Virus record (IMG/VR): IMGVR_UViG_3300005731_000036
Span: 1 to 42,577 of that record
DNA from: a virus
Reading direction: 5' to 3' (one strand)
Length of the DNA: 42,577 nt
Position 1 is the first letter of the stretch. Every line of letters starts with the position of its first letter. This document shows, in pieces, positions 21,465-27,215 of this stretch. The notes under the pieces are model-generated. The model was not told the DNA's origin. It ran no database searches and was given only the letters and a program-made list of their open reading frames with translations. Made by a program: the position numbers and the translations under genes.

Positions 21465-21674
21465 TCACCTCTCTATGTGTTGCTGTGCTGGGGTGGGTAC
21501 AACAGACACCAAGTCGTGTAATGGGTTTCCCTCCTCATAGCATGAATAAAACTTTCCGTCTTTTGACCATGTGTGTCCTAATCCGTCACTGAATACATTG
21601 GGGTCACGTTCAGATGTTATGGTGTATTCACCACCATCATCAGACCTGTAAGTCTTGCCAACTTCAATTTCCAT
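21465..21674 (-). CDS. Small protein with VGKTYRSDDGGEY domain
   Basis: About 69 residues. EIEVGKTYRSDDGGEYTITS and the following GHTWSKDGKFYS resemble the N-terminal part of the larger gene at 28706 (LQIEVGKYYRTRDGRKVGPM), a small beta domain repeated in many phage accessory proteins. I chose the ATG after GGAGAGACTT; an ATG four codons upstream is less well placed. Function unknown. Confidence 0.65.
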   Translation of the reverse strand: MEIEVGKTYRSDDGGEYTITSERDPNVFSDGLGHTWSKDGKFYSCYEEGNPLHDLVSVVPTPAQQHIER

Positions 21675-21687
21675 AAGTCTCTCCATG

Positions 21688-21712
21688 GTTGGTGTTAGGC
21701 TGGGGAAGGGTG
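21688..21712. repeat. 25-base direct repeat, copy 1
   Basis: The 25 bases starting GTTGGTGTTAGGCTGG and ending GAAGGGTG recur exactly at 21974. Each copy sits just upstream of a leftward gene, before the ribosome site. This suggests duplication of a regulatory leader or a module boundary. Confidence 0.85.
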
Positions 21713-21958
21713 TTATTCTTTGTCAAAGCCAAAAATGACTGGACGGTGGCTTGATGCCATCATGACCGTCTCTAGACACGCTGTTACAGGCTTTTGCATA
21801 TCCGCGTAAATAGCCCTTACAATTGAATGAAGCTCTGCATGGAAGAGTGATGCCTCCCGCCGATCCTCTGGCATCCACCTCTCAACGAAATCTGCAATCC
21901 TATGGTTCAAAATATCCTCTTCCTGTTTATCTCTCATTTTCGAAGTGGCAGTTTCCAT
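21713..21958 (-). CDS. Hypothetical helical protein
   Basis: An 81-residue, charged, mainly helical protein (KMRDKQEEDILNHRIADFVE). The ribosome block GGAGAGAGAGTTATGG is identical to that of the next gene upstream. It lies between the two 25-base repeats. Family not recognised. Confidence 0.6.
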   Translation of the reverse strand: METATSKMRDKQEEDILNHRIADFVERWMPEDRREASLFHAELHSIVRAIYADMQKPVTACLETVMMASSHRPVIFGFDKE

Positions 21959-21973
21959 AACTCTCTCTCCTTA

Positions 21974-21998
21974 GTTGGTGTTAGGCTGGGGAAGGGTG
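21974..21998. repeat. 25-base direct repeat, copy 2
   Basis: Exact copy of the repeat at 21688, placed between the first and second genes of the leftward block. Confidence 0.85.
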
Positions 21999-22002
21999 GA
22001 GA

Positions 22003-22212
22003 TTAGTACGTCAAAACGCACTCATAAACAGCAATTCCTGCAATAGGAGTATTCTCATCGCAAAACGAAACCATCGCCATAGATGCCGCCTCATGGGCCG
22101 AATTTGCATCGTTAATTAGTTCTGTTTTTTGATACCCGTTCTGCTTATCTGGTGTAACAAAGCTTGCGGTGACGCGATACTTTACGCTGCTGTGACTGTT
22201 GTGCTTTTCCAT
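22003..22212 (-). CDS. Hypothetical protein, first of the leftward block
   Basis: A 69-residue protein, alpha/beta by pattern: KYRVTASFVTPDKQNGYQKT, a helix DANSAHEAASMAM, and a final strand GIAVYECVL. That fold pattern recalls small phage proteins of about 70 residues with no assigned function. A leftward promoter lies just upstream. Shares its ribosome block with the next gene. Confidence 0.6.
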   Translation of the reverse strand: MEKHNSHSSVKYRVTASFVTPDKQNGYQKTELINDANSAHEAASMAMVSFCDENTPIAGIAVYECVLTY

Positions 22213-22237
22213 AACTCTCTCTCCTTTTGCTACTCAA

Positions 22238-22266
22238 CAGATAGACCACAACAAAGGCCGCGTCAA
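22238..22266 (-). promoter_or_regulatory. Promoter of the leftward four-gene block
   Basis: TTGACG and TATCTG with a 17-base spacer, 26 bases upstream of the first leftward gene. The -35 box is close to consensus, the -10 less so. Confidence 0.45.
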
Positions 22267-22272
22267 CCCCTT

Positions 22273-22300
22273 TTGCAATTGACTGGCACCAAAATATATG
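22273..22300 (+). promoter_or_regulatory. Divergent rightward promoter
   Basis: TTGCAA, a 16-base spacer and TATATG, followed after 13 bases by ATG 22313. TTGACT overlaps the spacer. Together with the leftward promoter it forms a divergent pair in 62 bases. Confidence 0.4.
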
Positions 22301-22312
22301 CAACAAGATGGC

Positions 22313-22486
22313 ATGGCAAACAGAGAGTATACAGCCGAATGGCGAAAGAACATGCGCCCCGATGAAAGCCAGGAGCTTGCGGCGGCATGGAATGAACGAG
22401 AGATGGCCAAGCTAAACTACCAGGCCGTTTCTAAGCTAATCAAGGATCGCGTGATTAAGCGCATGATACGAGCAAGGGGGAAGTAG
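22313..22486 (+). CDS. Small basic helical protein
   Basis: A 57-residue, very basic protein (NREYTAEWRKNMRPDESQEL, ending KRMIRARGK), likely DNA- or RNA-associated. I prefer ATG 22313 to ATG 22298, because the latter lies in the predicted -10 box. The next gene follows with no gap. Function unknown. Confidence 0.5.
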   Translation: MANREYTAEWRKNMRPDESQELAAAWNEREMAKLNYQAVSKLIKDRVIKRMIRARGK

Positions 22487-22675
22487 ATGGAATGGCAACC
22501 GATTGAGACAGCACCTAAGAACGAGACAATTTTAATTGCGTATGGGGTCGATGAGGTAGGAACTGGCCTACATTGGCTGGGGAATGAATGGGATTGCGAT
22601 CAGGAAGAAGGGGTTGTTGTCCCCACCCACTGGATGCCCCTCCCCCAACCCCCACAGCATGGAGAGACGGAATGA
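22487..22675 (+). CDS. DUF551-like protein
   Basis: A 62-residue protein. EWQPIETAPKNETILIAYG and PTHWMPLPQPP are the two hallmarks of DUF551-type phage proteins (W.PIETAP at the start, HW.PLP.PP at the end). The gene at 29963 has the same domain. It is coupled to the next gene by ATGA. Function unknown. Confidence 0.75.
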   Translation: MEWQPIETAPKNETILIAYGVDEVGTGLHWLGNEWDCDQEEGVVVPTHWMPLPQPPQHGETE

Positions 22676-22932
22676 CTTGGCGCGAGGATTGGGCCTTAGA
22701 CATTTACGAGGCGACAAAGGATCTGCCAGACGATGCGCCTTTGGCTGAACGCATCAAGATCGTTGATCAGGTCAGGGATGGATGCAGCGCGTACAGCTCC
22801 ACTAGCTGGGGAAAGAAATCATGGCAAGCCGCTCGCCGTGATTATCTGGTGCGGTTTGGATATGTGCCAAAGACCAAAAAGGCAAAGGCGGCTGGCGATC
22901 CTCTGCCACTATTTGATGCAGACACTCAATGA
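22672..22932 (+). CDS. Hypothetical protein
   Basis: An 86-residue protein, helical and charged (WREDWALDIYEATKDLPDDA, then SWGKKSWQAARRDYLVRFGY). It overlaps both neighbours as ATGA. It looks like a globular early phage protein of a family I do not recognise. Confidence 0.65.
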   Translation: MTWREDWALDIYEATKDLPDDAPLAERIKIVDQVRDGCSAYSSTSWGKKSWQAARRDYLVRFGYVPKTKKAKAAGDPLPLFDADTQ

Positions 22933-23066
22933 CCCCACAACTATCCGCTGACCTTCACCAGCAAGGGCTTCTACCCACCACAGAGGCCATGTGGATCTAT
23001 GACAGAAAGGGCCGGGTAATCGCCAACCTGCGAGCCATGATCAAAGATGGCGAACCAGTATTTTAG
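22929..23066 (+). CDS. 45-residue HTH_39-like protein
   Basis: MTPQLSADLHQQGLLPTTEA, then WIYDRKGRVIANLRAMIKDG, follows the HTH_39 pattern (helix, turn, EA..Y..R.I..LR..G). ATGA overlap with the gene before and AGGAG at its stop serving the gene after make it part of a coupled chain. Probably a DNA-binding peptide. Confidence 0.55.
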   Translation: MTPQLSADLHQQGLLPTTEAMWIYDRKGRVIANLRAMIKDGEPVF

Positions 23067-23076
23067 GAGAGATGGA

Positions 23077-23298
23077 GTGAACATAACGGCAACGCAATTT
23101 AGCTTAATAGCTCTTATAGCCTCATTGTTTAGAGTGGTTGGCCGTATTGTGCGAAAAATCAACCATGGTAGGCATATTGAGGCATCTAATGACATAACCC
23201 ATTTTATTGAACGCATCAAGGTTGAGCATAAATATATCATTGCCAGCGTAAACAATCATCACGCCAAGGAGACACCCAATGACCAACAAACTGATTGA
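23077..23298 (+). CDS. Small membrane-associated protein, GTG start
   Basis: A 73-residue protein with a hydrophobic N-terminal segment (ATQFSLIALIASLFRVVGRI) and a charged helical rest. I chose GTG at 23077, seven bases after AGGAG; the frame is open from 23047, but there is no ribosome site there. It overlaps the next gene by 20 bases. Function unknown. Confidence 0.5.
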   Translation: MNITATQFSLIALIASLFRVVGRIVRKINHGRHIEASNDITHFIERIKVEHKYIIASVNNHHAKETPNDQQTD

Positions 23299-23638
23299 GG
23301 CTGCAGACCGTCTAGCGACTTCCGTTCGCAGGATAGGGTATAGAGAAGATAGCAACGGTAAGGTGACGCTTTTCGATCAATACGGAATGGAACCTCTAAT
23401 TGAGGCCCTAACAGCCTACCGCGCTGCCAGAGAGAGTGCAGGGGAGGTGGATGCGGATGGGTTAAAGTCGTGTCCATGCTGTGGCGTCGACATGATTGGT
23501 GGCGCTCGTGGCAACGAAGATAATGCCGGTGAGTTTTTCTATTACCACCCGCACAACCAATGCATTCTTCAGAACGTAGGCGTATGGCCGCACAACGTTG
23601 ACAGTTGGAACACGCGCAGCGCTCTAGCAGGAGGATGA
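23279..23638 (+). CDS. Lar-like zinc-ribbon protein
   Basis: A 119-residue protein. The second half shows LKSCPCCGVD, then HPHNQCILQNVG and VDSWNTR, the Cys/His zinc-ribbon and SWN.R ending of Lar-type (restriction alleviation) phage proteins. Lar of Rac modulates type I restriction, but most homologues are untested. The N-terminal 60 residues are helical. AAGGAG lies before the ATG. Confidence 0.65.
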   Translation: MTNKLIEAADRLATSVRRIGYREDSNGKVTLFDQYGMEPLIEALTAYRAARESAGEVDADGLKSCPCCGVDMIGGARGNEDNAGEFFYYHPHNQCILQNVGVWPHNVDSWNTRSALAGG

Positions 23639-23642
23639 GGGG

Positions 23643-23816
23643 ATGGAACACTTAACGGACGATCAGGTTTTAGATGGAATGCATCAAAAGTACAGGGACG
23701 CAAGGTCAGCCCCGAAGGAAGGCAAAGGAACGCCAAGGGGTTGCGGTATGGCCGGAAGAATTGCGGCAGAGTGGATGAGGTGGAGATCTGAAGCCTTGCG
23801 GCGCGGCCTAATCTAA
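23643..23816 (+). CDS. 57-residue basic protein, end of block
   Basis: MEHLTDDQVLDGMHQKYRDA starts a small frame that ends in a basic amphipathic helix (EWMRWRSEALRRGLI). AGGAGGATGAG precedes the ATG by a few bases. A rho-independent terminator follows 12 bases after the stop. Family not recognised. Confidence 0.55.
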   Translation: MEHLTDDQVLDGMHQKYRDARSAPKEGKGTPRGCGMAGRIAAEWMRWRSEALRRGLI

Positions 23817-23828
23817 CCACCCACAGCG

Positions 23829-23850
23829 CCAGCCTTCGGGCTGGTGTTTT
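23829..23850 (+). terminator. Rho-independent terminator
   Basis: CCAGCC-TTCG-GGCTGG with a following TGTTTTGC: a compact stem with a stable TTCG tetraloop, right after the last gene of the rightward block. The stretch from here to the tRNA cluster contains only the tRNA terminator; no gene is seen. Confidence 0.8.
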
Positions 23851-24009
23851 GCTATGAAGGGTAGTTTGAGCGCGTCCGTGTCGCTAGTACGGTCTCACCA
23901 ACTAAAGCAGCCCATTGCAATCCGTCGATCCAATGGCGGGCACTGTGTACTCTGGCCTGCCGCCGCCGCGCTCGATACACACTACCACAACAGGCAGTAG
24001 TAGGCAAAG

Positions 24010-24034
24010 AAAAACCCCAGCCGCAGCCAGGGTT
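24010..24034 (-). terminator. Terminator of the tRNA operon
   Basis: Read leftward, AACCC pairs with GGGTT around a GC-rich loop and is followed by TTTTTC. It lies about 90 bases after the last tRNA gene. Confidence 0.6.
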
Positions 24035-24123
24035 AGTTGGAAAGAGCAGAAACCAAACCGACAACAAAAGGAAGGGATTAGCTTCTATAGGGAGTGTAGC
24101 AGAGAAATGGGGTTCTTGGAAGG

Positions 24124-24200
24124 TGGTGCACCCGGCAGGATTCGAACCTGCAATCTTGGGGATAGAAGCCCCCTGCATTATCCAGTTATGCTACGGATGC
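24124..24200 (-). tRNA. tRNA-Arg (anticodon TCT)
   Basis: A 77-base cloverleaf: acceptor GCATCCG/CGGGTGC, D stem GCAT/ATGC, anticodon loop CTTCTAT, T arm GCAGG-TTCGAAT-CCTGC, and an encoded A-CCA. Reads AGA/AGG, which are rare codons in many GC-rich hosts. Last of the five tRNA genes; one base separates it from the next. Confidence 0.93.
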
Positions 24201-24201
24201 T

Positions 24202-24276
24202 TGGTTGCAGCACCAGGGATCGAACCTGGGACAGAGGCGTTATGAGCGCCGCGCTCTACCACTGAGCTATACTGCA
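24202..24276 (-). tRNA. tRNA with CAT anticodon (Met or Ile2)
   Basis: A 75-base cloverleaf: acceptor TGCAGTA/TGCTGCA, D stem GCTC/GAGC, anticodon loop CTCATAA, T arm CCAGG-TTCGATC-CCTGG, encoded A-CCA. CAT can be elongator Met, or Ile reading AUA if the C is lysidinylated; sequence alone cannot decide. One mismatch at the base of the anticodon stem. Confidence 0.9.
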
Positions 24277-24280
24277 ATGT

Positions 24281-24353
24281 TGGCGCTCAGGGGTGGAGTC
24301 GAACCACCGCAACCAGGGATCGCAACCCTAGAGCCAGATCCGCTGGCCCAAGC
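24281..24353 (-). tRNA. Probable tRNA-Arg (anticodon GCG) with short D-arm region
   Basis: A 73-base unit: acceptor GCTTGGG/CCTGAGC (two wobble pairs), anticodon stem TAGGG/CCCTG with loop TTGCGAT, T arm GGTGG-TTCGACT-CCACC, discriminator G and encoded CCA. Only 16 bases lie between acceptor and anticodon stems, best folded CCAG-CGGAT-CTGG, without the usual two linking bases. A GCG anticodon is unusual in bacteria, which use ACG (inosine). Directly abuts the next tRNA. Confidence 0.65.
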
Positions 24354-24425
24354 TGGCACCCCGTGAATGAGTCGAACATTCCAAGCAAGGGTCGAAACCT
24401 CGCCGCCGGGTCCACCGGACAGGGT
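24354..24425 (-). tRNA. tRNA-Arg (anticodon TCG) with short D-arm region
   Basis: A 72-base unit: acceptor ACCCTGT/ACGGGGT, anticodon stem CGAGG/CCTTG with loop TTTCGAC, T arm GAATG-TTCGACT-CATTC, discriminator G and encoded CCA. The region between acceptor and anticodon stems is again 16 bases (CCGG-TGGAC-CCGG-CGG), as in its neighbour. Would read CGA. Its 3' CCA is followed with no gap by the next tRNA. Confidence 0.7.
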
Positions 24426-24427
24426 AT

Positions 24428-24503
24428 TGGTGCTGATGGTAAGGCTTGAACTCACGACATCCTGATTACAAATCAGGCGCTTTACAAACTGAACTACACC
24501 AGC
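24428..24503 (-). tRNA. tRNA-Thr (anticodon TGT)
   Basis: A 76-base cloverleaf: acceptor GCTGGTG/CATCAGC, anticodon stem CCTGA/TCAGG with loop TTTGTAA, T arm GTGAG-TTCAAGC-CTTAC, encoded A-CCA. The D stem GTTC/AAGC has one mismatch. First gene of the tRNA operon, about 60 bases downstream of its promoter. Reads ACA. Confidence 0.92.
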
Positions 24504-24567
24504 ACGAAAACGGCTTAACGCCGCGTCGTCATTCGTCTTCGTATGGTGGTCAGTTTGTTCATACCCT

Positions 24568-24596
24568 TTTGTACCACACTCCCCAGCATGTGTCAA
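24568..24596 (-). promoter_or_regulatory. Promoter of the tRNA operon
   Basis: TTGACA (consensus) and TACAAA with exactly 17 bases between them, 65 bases upstream of tRNA-Thr. It is the best -35 box seen in the window. It lies just downstream of a hairpin that isolates it from other transcription. Confidence 0.75.
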
Positions 24597-24600
24597 ACGA

Positions 24601-24633
24601 AAAGGCTCCCAACCGAAGCTGAGAGCCTTGACT
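24601..24633. terminator. Bidirectional terminator hairpin
   Basis: AAGGCTC and GAGCCTT (24602-24608/24623-24629) form a stem extended by further pairs. Read leftward it is followed by TTTTC, read rightward by GACTTTTCCC. It separates the tRNA operon promoter from the divergent gene. Confidence 0.7.
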
Positions 24634-24656
24634 TTTCCCGTGGTGGCGGGCAATAT
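24628..24656 (+). promoter_or_regulatory. Tentative promoter for the gene at 24735
   Basis: TTGACT, a 17-base spacer and CAATAT. The -35 box overlaps the end of the terminator stem. The -10 box is weak; TATAAC at 24682-24687 is another candidate without a matching -35. Confidence 0.3.
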
Positions 24657-24734
24657 GGCGATACTACAAACGCAAGGTGATACTATAACGGGTGGTGCCG
24701 ATAGTCAACCTTGCCCCAACATAGGGGGCCTAAT

Positions 24735-25265
24735 ATGGCTTACTATCATCCTTGCAAAAACTGCGCTGTCAATATCTATGCTTGTGAGCGCCGCGCGCAG
24801 GTGCGTGAGGCTATCGCCGGGCTTCATGTGACCTCTGTAAAATTTCGGTGCGCTGACCGCAAGCCGATGTTTCGAAGTGGCCAGCGCGTCAAATTTGCTT
24901 GGTCGCACTGGGAGCAGTCTGACTATGACGGGTCTGGGTGTGAGAACAAACTTGTGTTTTCTGGGACAGTTGTAGCCGAGAAGGCAACAAAATTCATTGT
25001 GAGGGTTGACGATGTAGATGGCATTGCGGTTGACGATAACTATGAGAGCATGAACCCGCGTGATGTTTTTAATAATAAGCGTTTGGTGGTGAAGGTAAAA
25101 CCGTGTGACATGGTGGCTCTGGATGAGCCTGACAGGCCAATGTGCGAAAGCTGCCTTGCATACGATGCAGAAGAGGCAAGATCGAGCTGTCATGGGTTCA
25201 ATGGTGGGGCTTGGGACGTTTATCATCCGCCTGGCTGTCTGGTTGAGAAAAGTGAGCTAAAATAG
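24735..25265 (+). CDS. Hypothetical Cys-containing protein
   Basis: A 176-residue protein, MAYYHPCKNCAVNIYACERR..., with Cys pairs at both ends (CKNC; later CESCLAYDAEE and PPGC), suggesting one or two zinc sites, and a central beta domain (RSGQRVKFAWSHWEQSDYDG). AGGGGGC precedes the chosen ATG; the frame also has an ATG at 24711 without a ribosome site. It stands alone between terminators, which suggests an independent accessory gene. Family not recognised. Confidence 0.65.
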   Translation: MAYYHPCKNCAVNIYACERRAQVREAIAGLHVTSVKFRCADRKPMFRSGQRVKFAWSHWEQSDYDGSGCENKLVFSGTVVAEKATKFIVRVDDVDGIAVDDNYESMNPRDVFNNKRLVVKVKPCDMVALDEPDRPMCESCLAYDAEEARSSCHGFNGGAWDVYHPPGCLVEKSELK

Positions 25266-25278
25266 ATAGCACATAGAG

Positions 25279-25306
25279 CCACCCTGTTAGCGCGGGGTGG
25301 TTTTTT
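25279..25306 (+). terminator. Rho-independent terminator
   Basis: CCACCC/GGGTGG with a ten-base loop, followed directly by TTTTTTC. Strong and well placed 13 bases after the stop of the preceding gene. Confidence 0.85.
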
Positions 25307-25326
25307 CTTACCACGGCAAAGAAAGA

Positions 25327-25352
25327 GGCCCGCTAGATTACTCCGGCGGGCC
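25327..25352. terminator. Second hairpin
   Basis: GGCCCGC/GCGGGCC with a 12-base loop, 20 bases after the main terminator. Followed by TTGCATTTCT rightward and TCTTTCTTT leftward. It may be a back-up terminator. Confidence 0.5.
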
Positions 25353-25404
25353 TTGCATTTCTAGCTGTGGGAAGCTATGGTGCGAGTGTCAAGTTCGCTG
25401 GGTA

Positions 25405-25429
25405 TGTTCTAGCAAAAATCAAAAGAACA
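25405..25429. promoter_or_regulatory. Inverted repeat upstream of the replication operon
   Basis: TGTTCT and AGAACA separated by 13 A-rich bases, about 35 bases before the start of the replication operon. TATAAG at 25447-25452 could be a -10 box. An operator is possible; the arms are short. Confidence 0.3.
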
Positions 25430-25460
25430 ATCAACACCCGGCCTAGTATAAGGTCAAAGA

Positions 25461-26003
25461 ATGTCTAATCACACACGAAAGCAGATAGGCAAGCGTCTTC
25501 GCTTTGAGATATTCAAGCGCGACAACTTCACATGCCAATATTGCGGGGGGCATCCGCCCGCGGTAATCCTGCATGTAGATCACATCCTGGCTGTGGCTAA
25601 CGGCGGCGGGAATGATGCAGAAAACTTGGTTACAGCCTGCCAAGACTGCAACCTTGGAAAGTCCGCGGTCCCACTATCCGTAAAGCCTAAGACTCTGGAG
25701 TCCGCGGCACTTGAGGCAAGAGAGGCCGCGGCGCAAGTCAGAGAGCACGCAAAGATGGTTGCCGCGGCGCGTGACGCTATGGAAGCTGTGTGCTGGGAGA
25801 TAGCAGAGGTTATTCACCGCGGCGCTGGAGATGGCTGGAGTGCCGACAAGTTCTCTGGTGTGAAGGGGTTCGTGAAGAGGATAGGATACGCCGAAACCCT
25901 CAAGGCAGCTCACATTGCCGCGGACAGATACCACGAGGGGCCGCGGCGATTTAAGTATTTCTGCGGCATCTGCTGGAACCGGGTAAGGGATGCAGAGCAA
26001 TGA
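25461..26003 (+). CDS. HNH endonuclease at the head of the replication operon
   Basis: A 180-residue protein. Residues about 10-75 are a standard HNH domain: FEIFKRDNFTCQYCGG, then ILHVDHILAVANGGG and ENLVTACQDCNLGK, with two CxxC-type zinc pairs. The Ala/Glu-rich helical C-terminal part (about 85-180) is not familiar. It overlaps the initiator gene by ATGA. Eight CCGCGG sites lie within it. HNH genes beside replication initiators are common in alphaproteobacterial phages; the role may be in replication or superinfection exclusion. Confidence 0.85.
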   Translation: MSNHTRKQIGKRLRFEIFKRDNFTCQYCGGHPPAVILHVDHILAVANGGGNDAENLVTACQDCNLGKSAVPLSVKPKTLESAALEAREAAAQVREHAKMVAAARDAMEAVCWEIAEVIHRGAGDGWSADKFSGVKGFVKRIGYAETLKAAHIAADRYHEGPRRFKYFCGICWNRVRDAEQ

Positions 26004-26119
26004 GCGGAACCGTAAATATCTCCCGCGGCATCTGGCATGACGTGGCGTTCAAAGATGAGCCATTCTCGGAGCGCGAGGCATTTATCTGGATCATTATGGA
26101 GGCATCATACAAGCCGCGG
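25558..26119. repeat. Cluster of ten CCGCGG palindromes
   Basis: CCGCGG begins at 25558, 25663, 25702, 25726, 25762, 25817, 25918, 25941, 26023 and 26114. The copies fall in all three codon phases of the two genes they cross, so codon choice alone does not explain them. I found a single further copy in the rest of the window (11379). They end about 130 bases before the iteron set. Confidence 0.85.
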
Positions 26120-26866
26120 GAGAAGCGCGTAGGCTCAATTACTGTCAGCCTGGAGCGCGGCCAACTCGTTACATCTGTTAGATTTATGTGCTCTGCGTGG
26201 TCTTGGTCAAAATCCAGAGTAGATAGGTTCCTAAAACGTCTCGAAAATCGGGACATGATCGGGACAGACAGCGGGACAGGAATAAACGTCATAACAGTTT
26301 GCAAATACAACGATTATCAGAACGGAGTTAAGCCAAGCGGGACAGCCGGAAATGAAAAGCGGGACAGCAGCGGGACAGCAGCGGGACAGCAGCGGGACAA
26401 ACCTAAGAAGGGTTTAATACCAGAAGCAAGAAAGATGCAAAAAGAGGATACTAACGTATCCTTGTCATTAGTGCCTACTGACGATGGTGGAGATTCAATC
26501 TCTGAGGCTATTTCAATGTTCAAAGAAGCCGCTGAGAAAAGCGGATGGCCAGTGCCTAGGGTTCTGAGCAAGGCTCGCAGGTCAGCTCTCACAGCGAGGC
26601 TCAAGGAATGTGGAGGCATTGAAGGCTGGCGGGTTGCTTTGGAAAAGGCGCAGGCATCGGCTCACTGCTGCGGAGACAATCAACGCGGCTGGGTTATGAC
26701 GTTTGACTTTATCACAACACAATCATCATTCGCCAAACTTATGGAGGGCAACTATGACAACCGGACTAACAACCATTCCAAAGCACATTCCCAAGCCAAC
26801 GCCGGAGCTAGCGCAATCGCTGCTGCCGCAAGAATTAGAAGATCACAGAGCGGAGATCTGTTCTGA
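26000..26866 (+). CDS. Replication initiator, lambda O-like
   Basis: A 288-residue protein. Residues about 5-110 form a winged-helix domain of the phage replication O / DnaD N-terminal type (EREAFIWIIMEASYKPREKR, then SWSKSRVDRFLKRLENRDMI). The middle (about 115-150) is low-complexity because the iterons are encoded there. The C-terminal part (about 170-250; WPVPRVLSKARRSALTARLK) is shared with many phage replication proteins and may contact the helicase loader. The origin within its own gene matches lambda O. AGATGCAGAGCA lies before the ATG in an ATGA overlap. Confidence 0.82.
   Translation: MSGTVNISRGIWHDVAFKDEPFSEREAFIWIIMEASYKPREKRVGSITVSLERGQLVTSVRFMCSAWSWSKSRVDRFLKRLENRDMIGTDSGTGINVITVCKYNDYQNGVKPSGTAGNEKRDSSGTAAGQQRDKPKKGLIPEARKMQKEDTNVSLSLVPTDDGGDSISEAISMFKEAAEKSGWPVPRVLSKARRSALTARLKECGGIEGWRVALEKAQASAHCCGDNQRGWVMTFDFITTQSSFAKLMEGNYDNRTNNHSKAHSQANAGASAIAAAARIRRSQSGDLF
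26249..26399. repeat. CGGGACA iterons, probable replication origin
   Basis: Eight copies of CGGGACA, all on the same strand, begin at 26249, 26260, 26272, 26338, 26360, 26371, 26382 and 26393. Spacings are 11, 12, 66, 22, 11, 11 and 11; all but one are multiples of 11 bases. The last four share a longer unit, AGCGGGACAGC. An AT-rich stretch (26280-26336) lies between the two groups. Helically phased iterons within an O-like gene are the classic organisation of lambdoid origins. Confidence 0.82.
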
Positions 26867-27215
26867 CGTTGAGGCGATTCTTGACGGGTACTGGAAGGAT
26901 CGCCCAGATGTGGAAATGAAAACCCGTATCCTGGTAGATTGGGCTGATACGCTTGAGGACTGGCCCCAAGGAGATGTTTTGGGTGCGCTGCGAAAGTGGC
27001 GCAATGAGAACCCGAACAAGAAGCCAAACCCTGGCCACATCTTGGCGCTACTCAAGGAAGCAAGGGGCAAGGCAGAGGCCGAGCGCATGGCCCTTTCTAA
27101 GCCAGCTCCCCAGCCACCACGCCAGGAGATCACAGAGGAAGAGAGGGCGCGCCGCAGGGCCATCGCAGAAGAGCTAGGCGTGGGATTTGCAATGAAGCCA
27201 GAAGGAGAGAGTTAA
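26754..27215 (+). CDS. Replication-associated protein, possible helicase-loader analogue
   Basis: A 153-residue protein, Pro-rich at the N terminus (TTIPKHIPKPTPELAQSLLP) and then helical, with VDWADTLEDWPQGDVLGALRKW and NPNKKPNPGHILALLKEARG, a pattern seen in phage proteins downstream of initiators. It overlaps the end of the initiator gene by 113 bases in another frame, after GGAGGGCAACT. Lambda P occupies this position, but no AAA+ motif is visible, so it would be a P-like recruiter at most. Confidence 0.6.
   Translation: MTTGLTTIPKHIPKPTPELAQSLLPQELEDHRAEICSDVEAILDGYWKDRPDVEMKTRILVDWADTLEDWPQGDVLGALRKWRNENPNKKPNPGHILALLKEARGKAEAERMALSKPAPQPPRQEITEEERARRRAIAEELGVGFAMKPEGES

Noticed and set aside
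23851-24123. Possible gene or further tRNA between the rightward block and the tRNA cluster
   Set aside because: Open frames here lack ribosome sites and overlap the tRNA genes; no complete cloverleaf was found. Only the tRNA operon terminator is supported.
24267-24653. 128-codon leftward open frame across the tRNA cluster
   Set aside because: It runs through three tRNA genes and the tRNA promoter and has no ribosome site.
26249-26399. Regular short repeats that could suggest a CRISPR array
   Set aside because: The unit is only 7-11 bases, the spacing is 11 bases, and it lies within a coding region of an initiator gene; this fits origin iterons.
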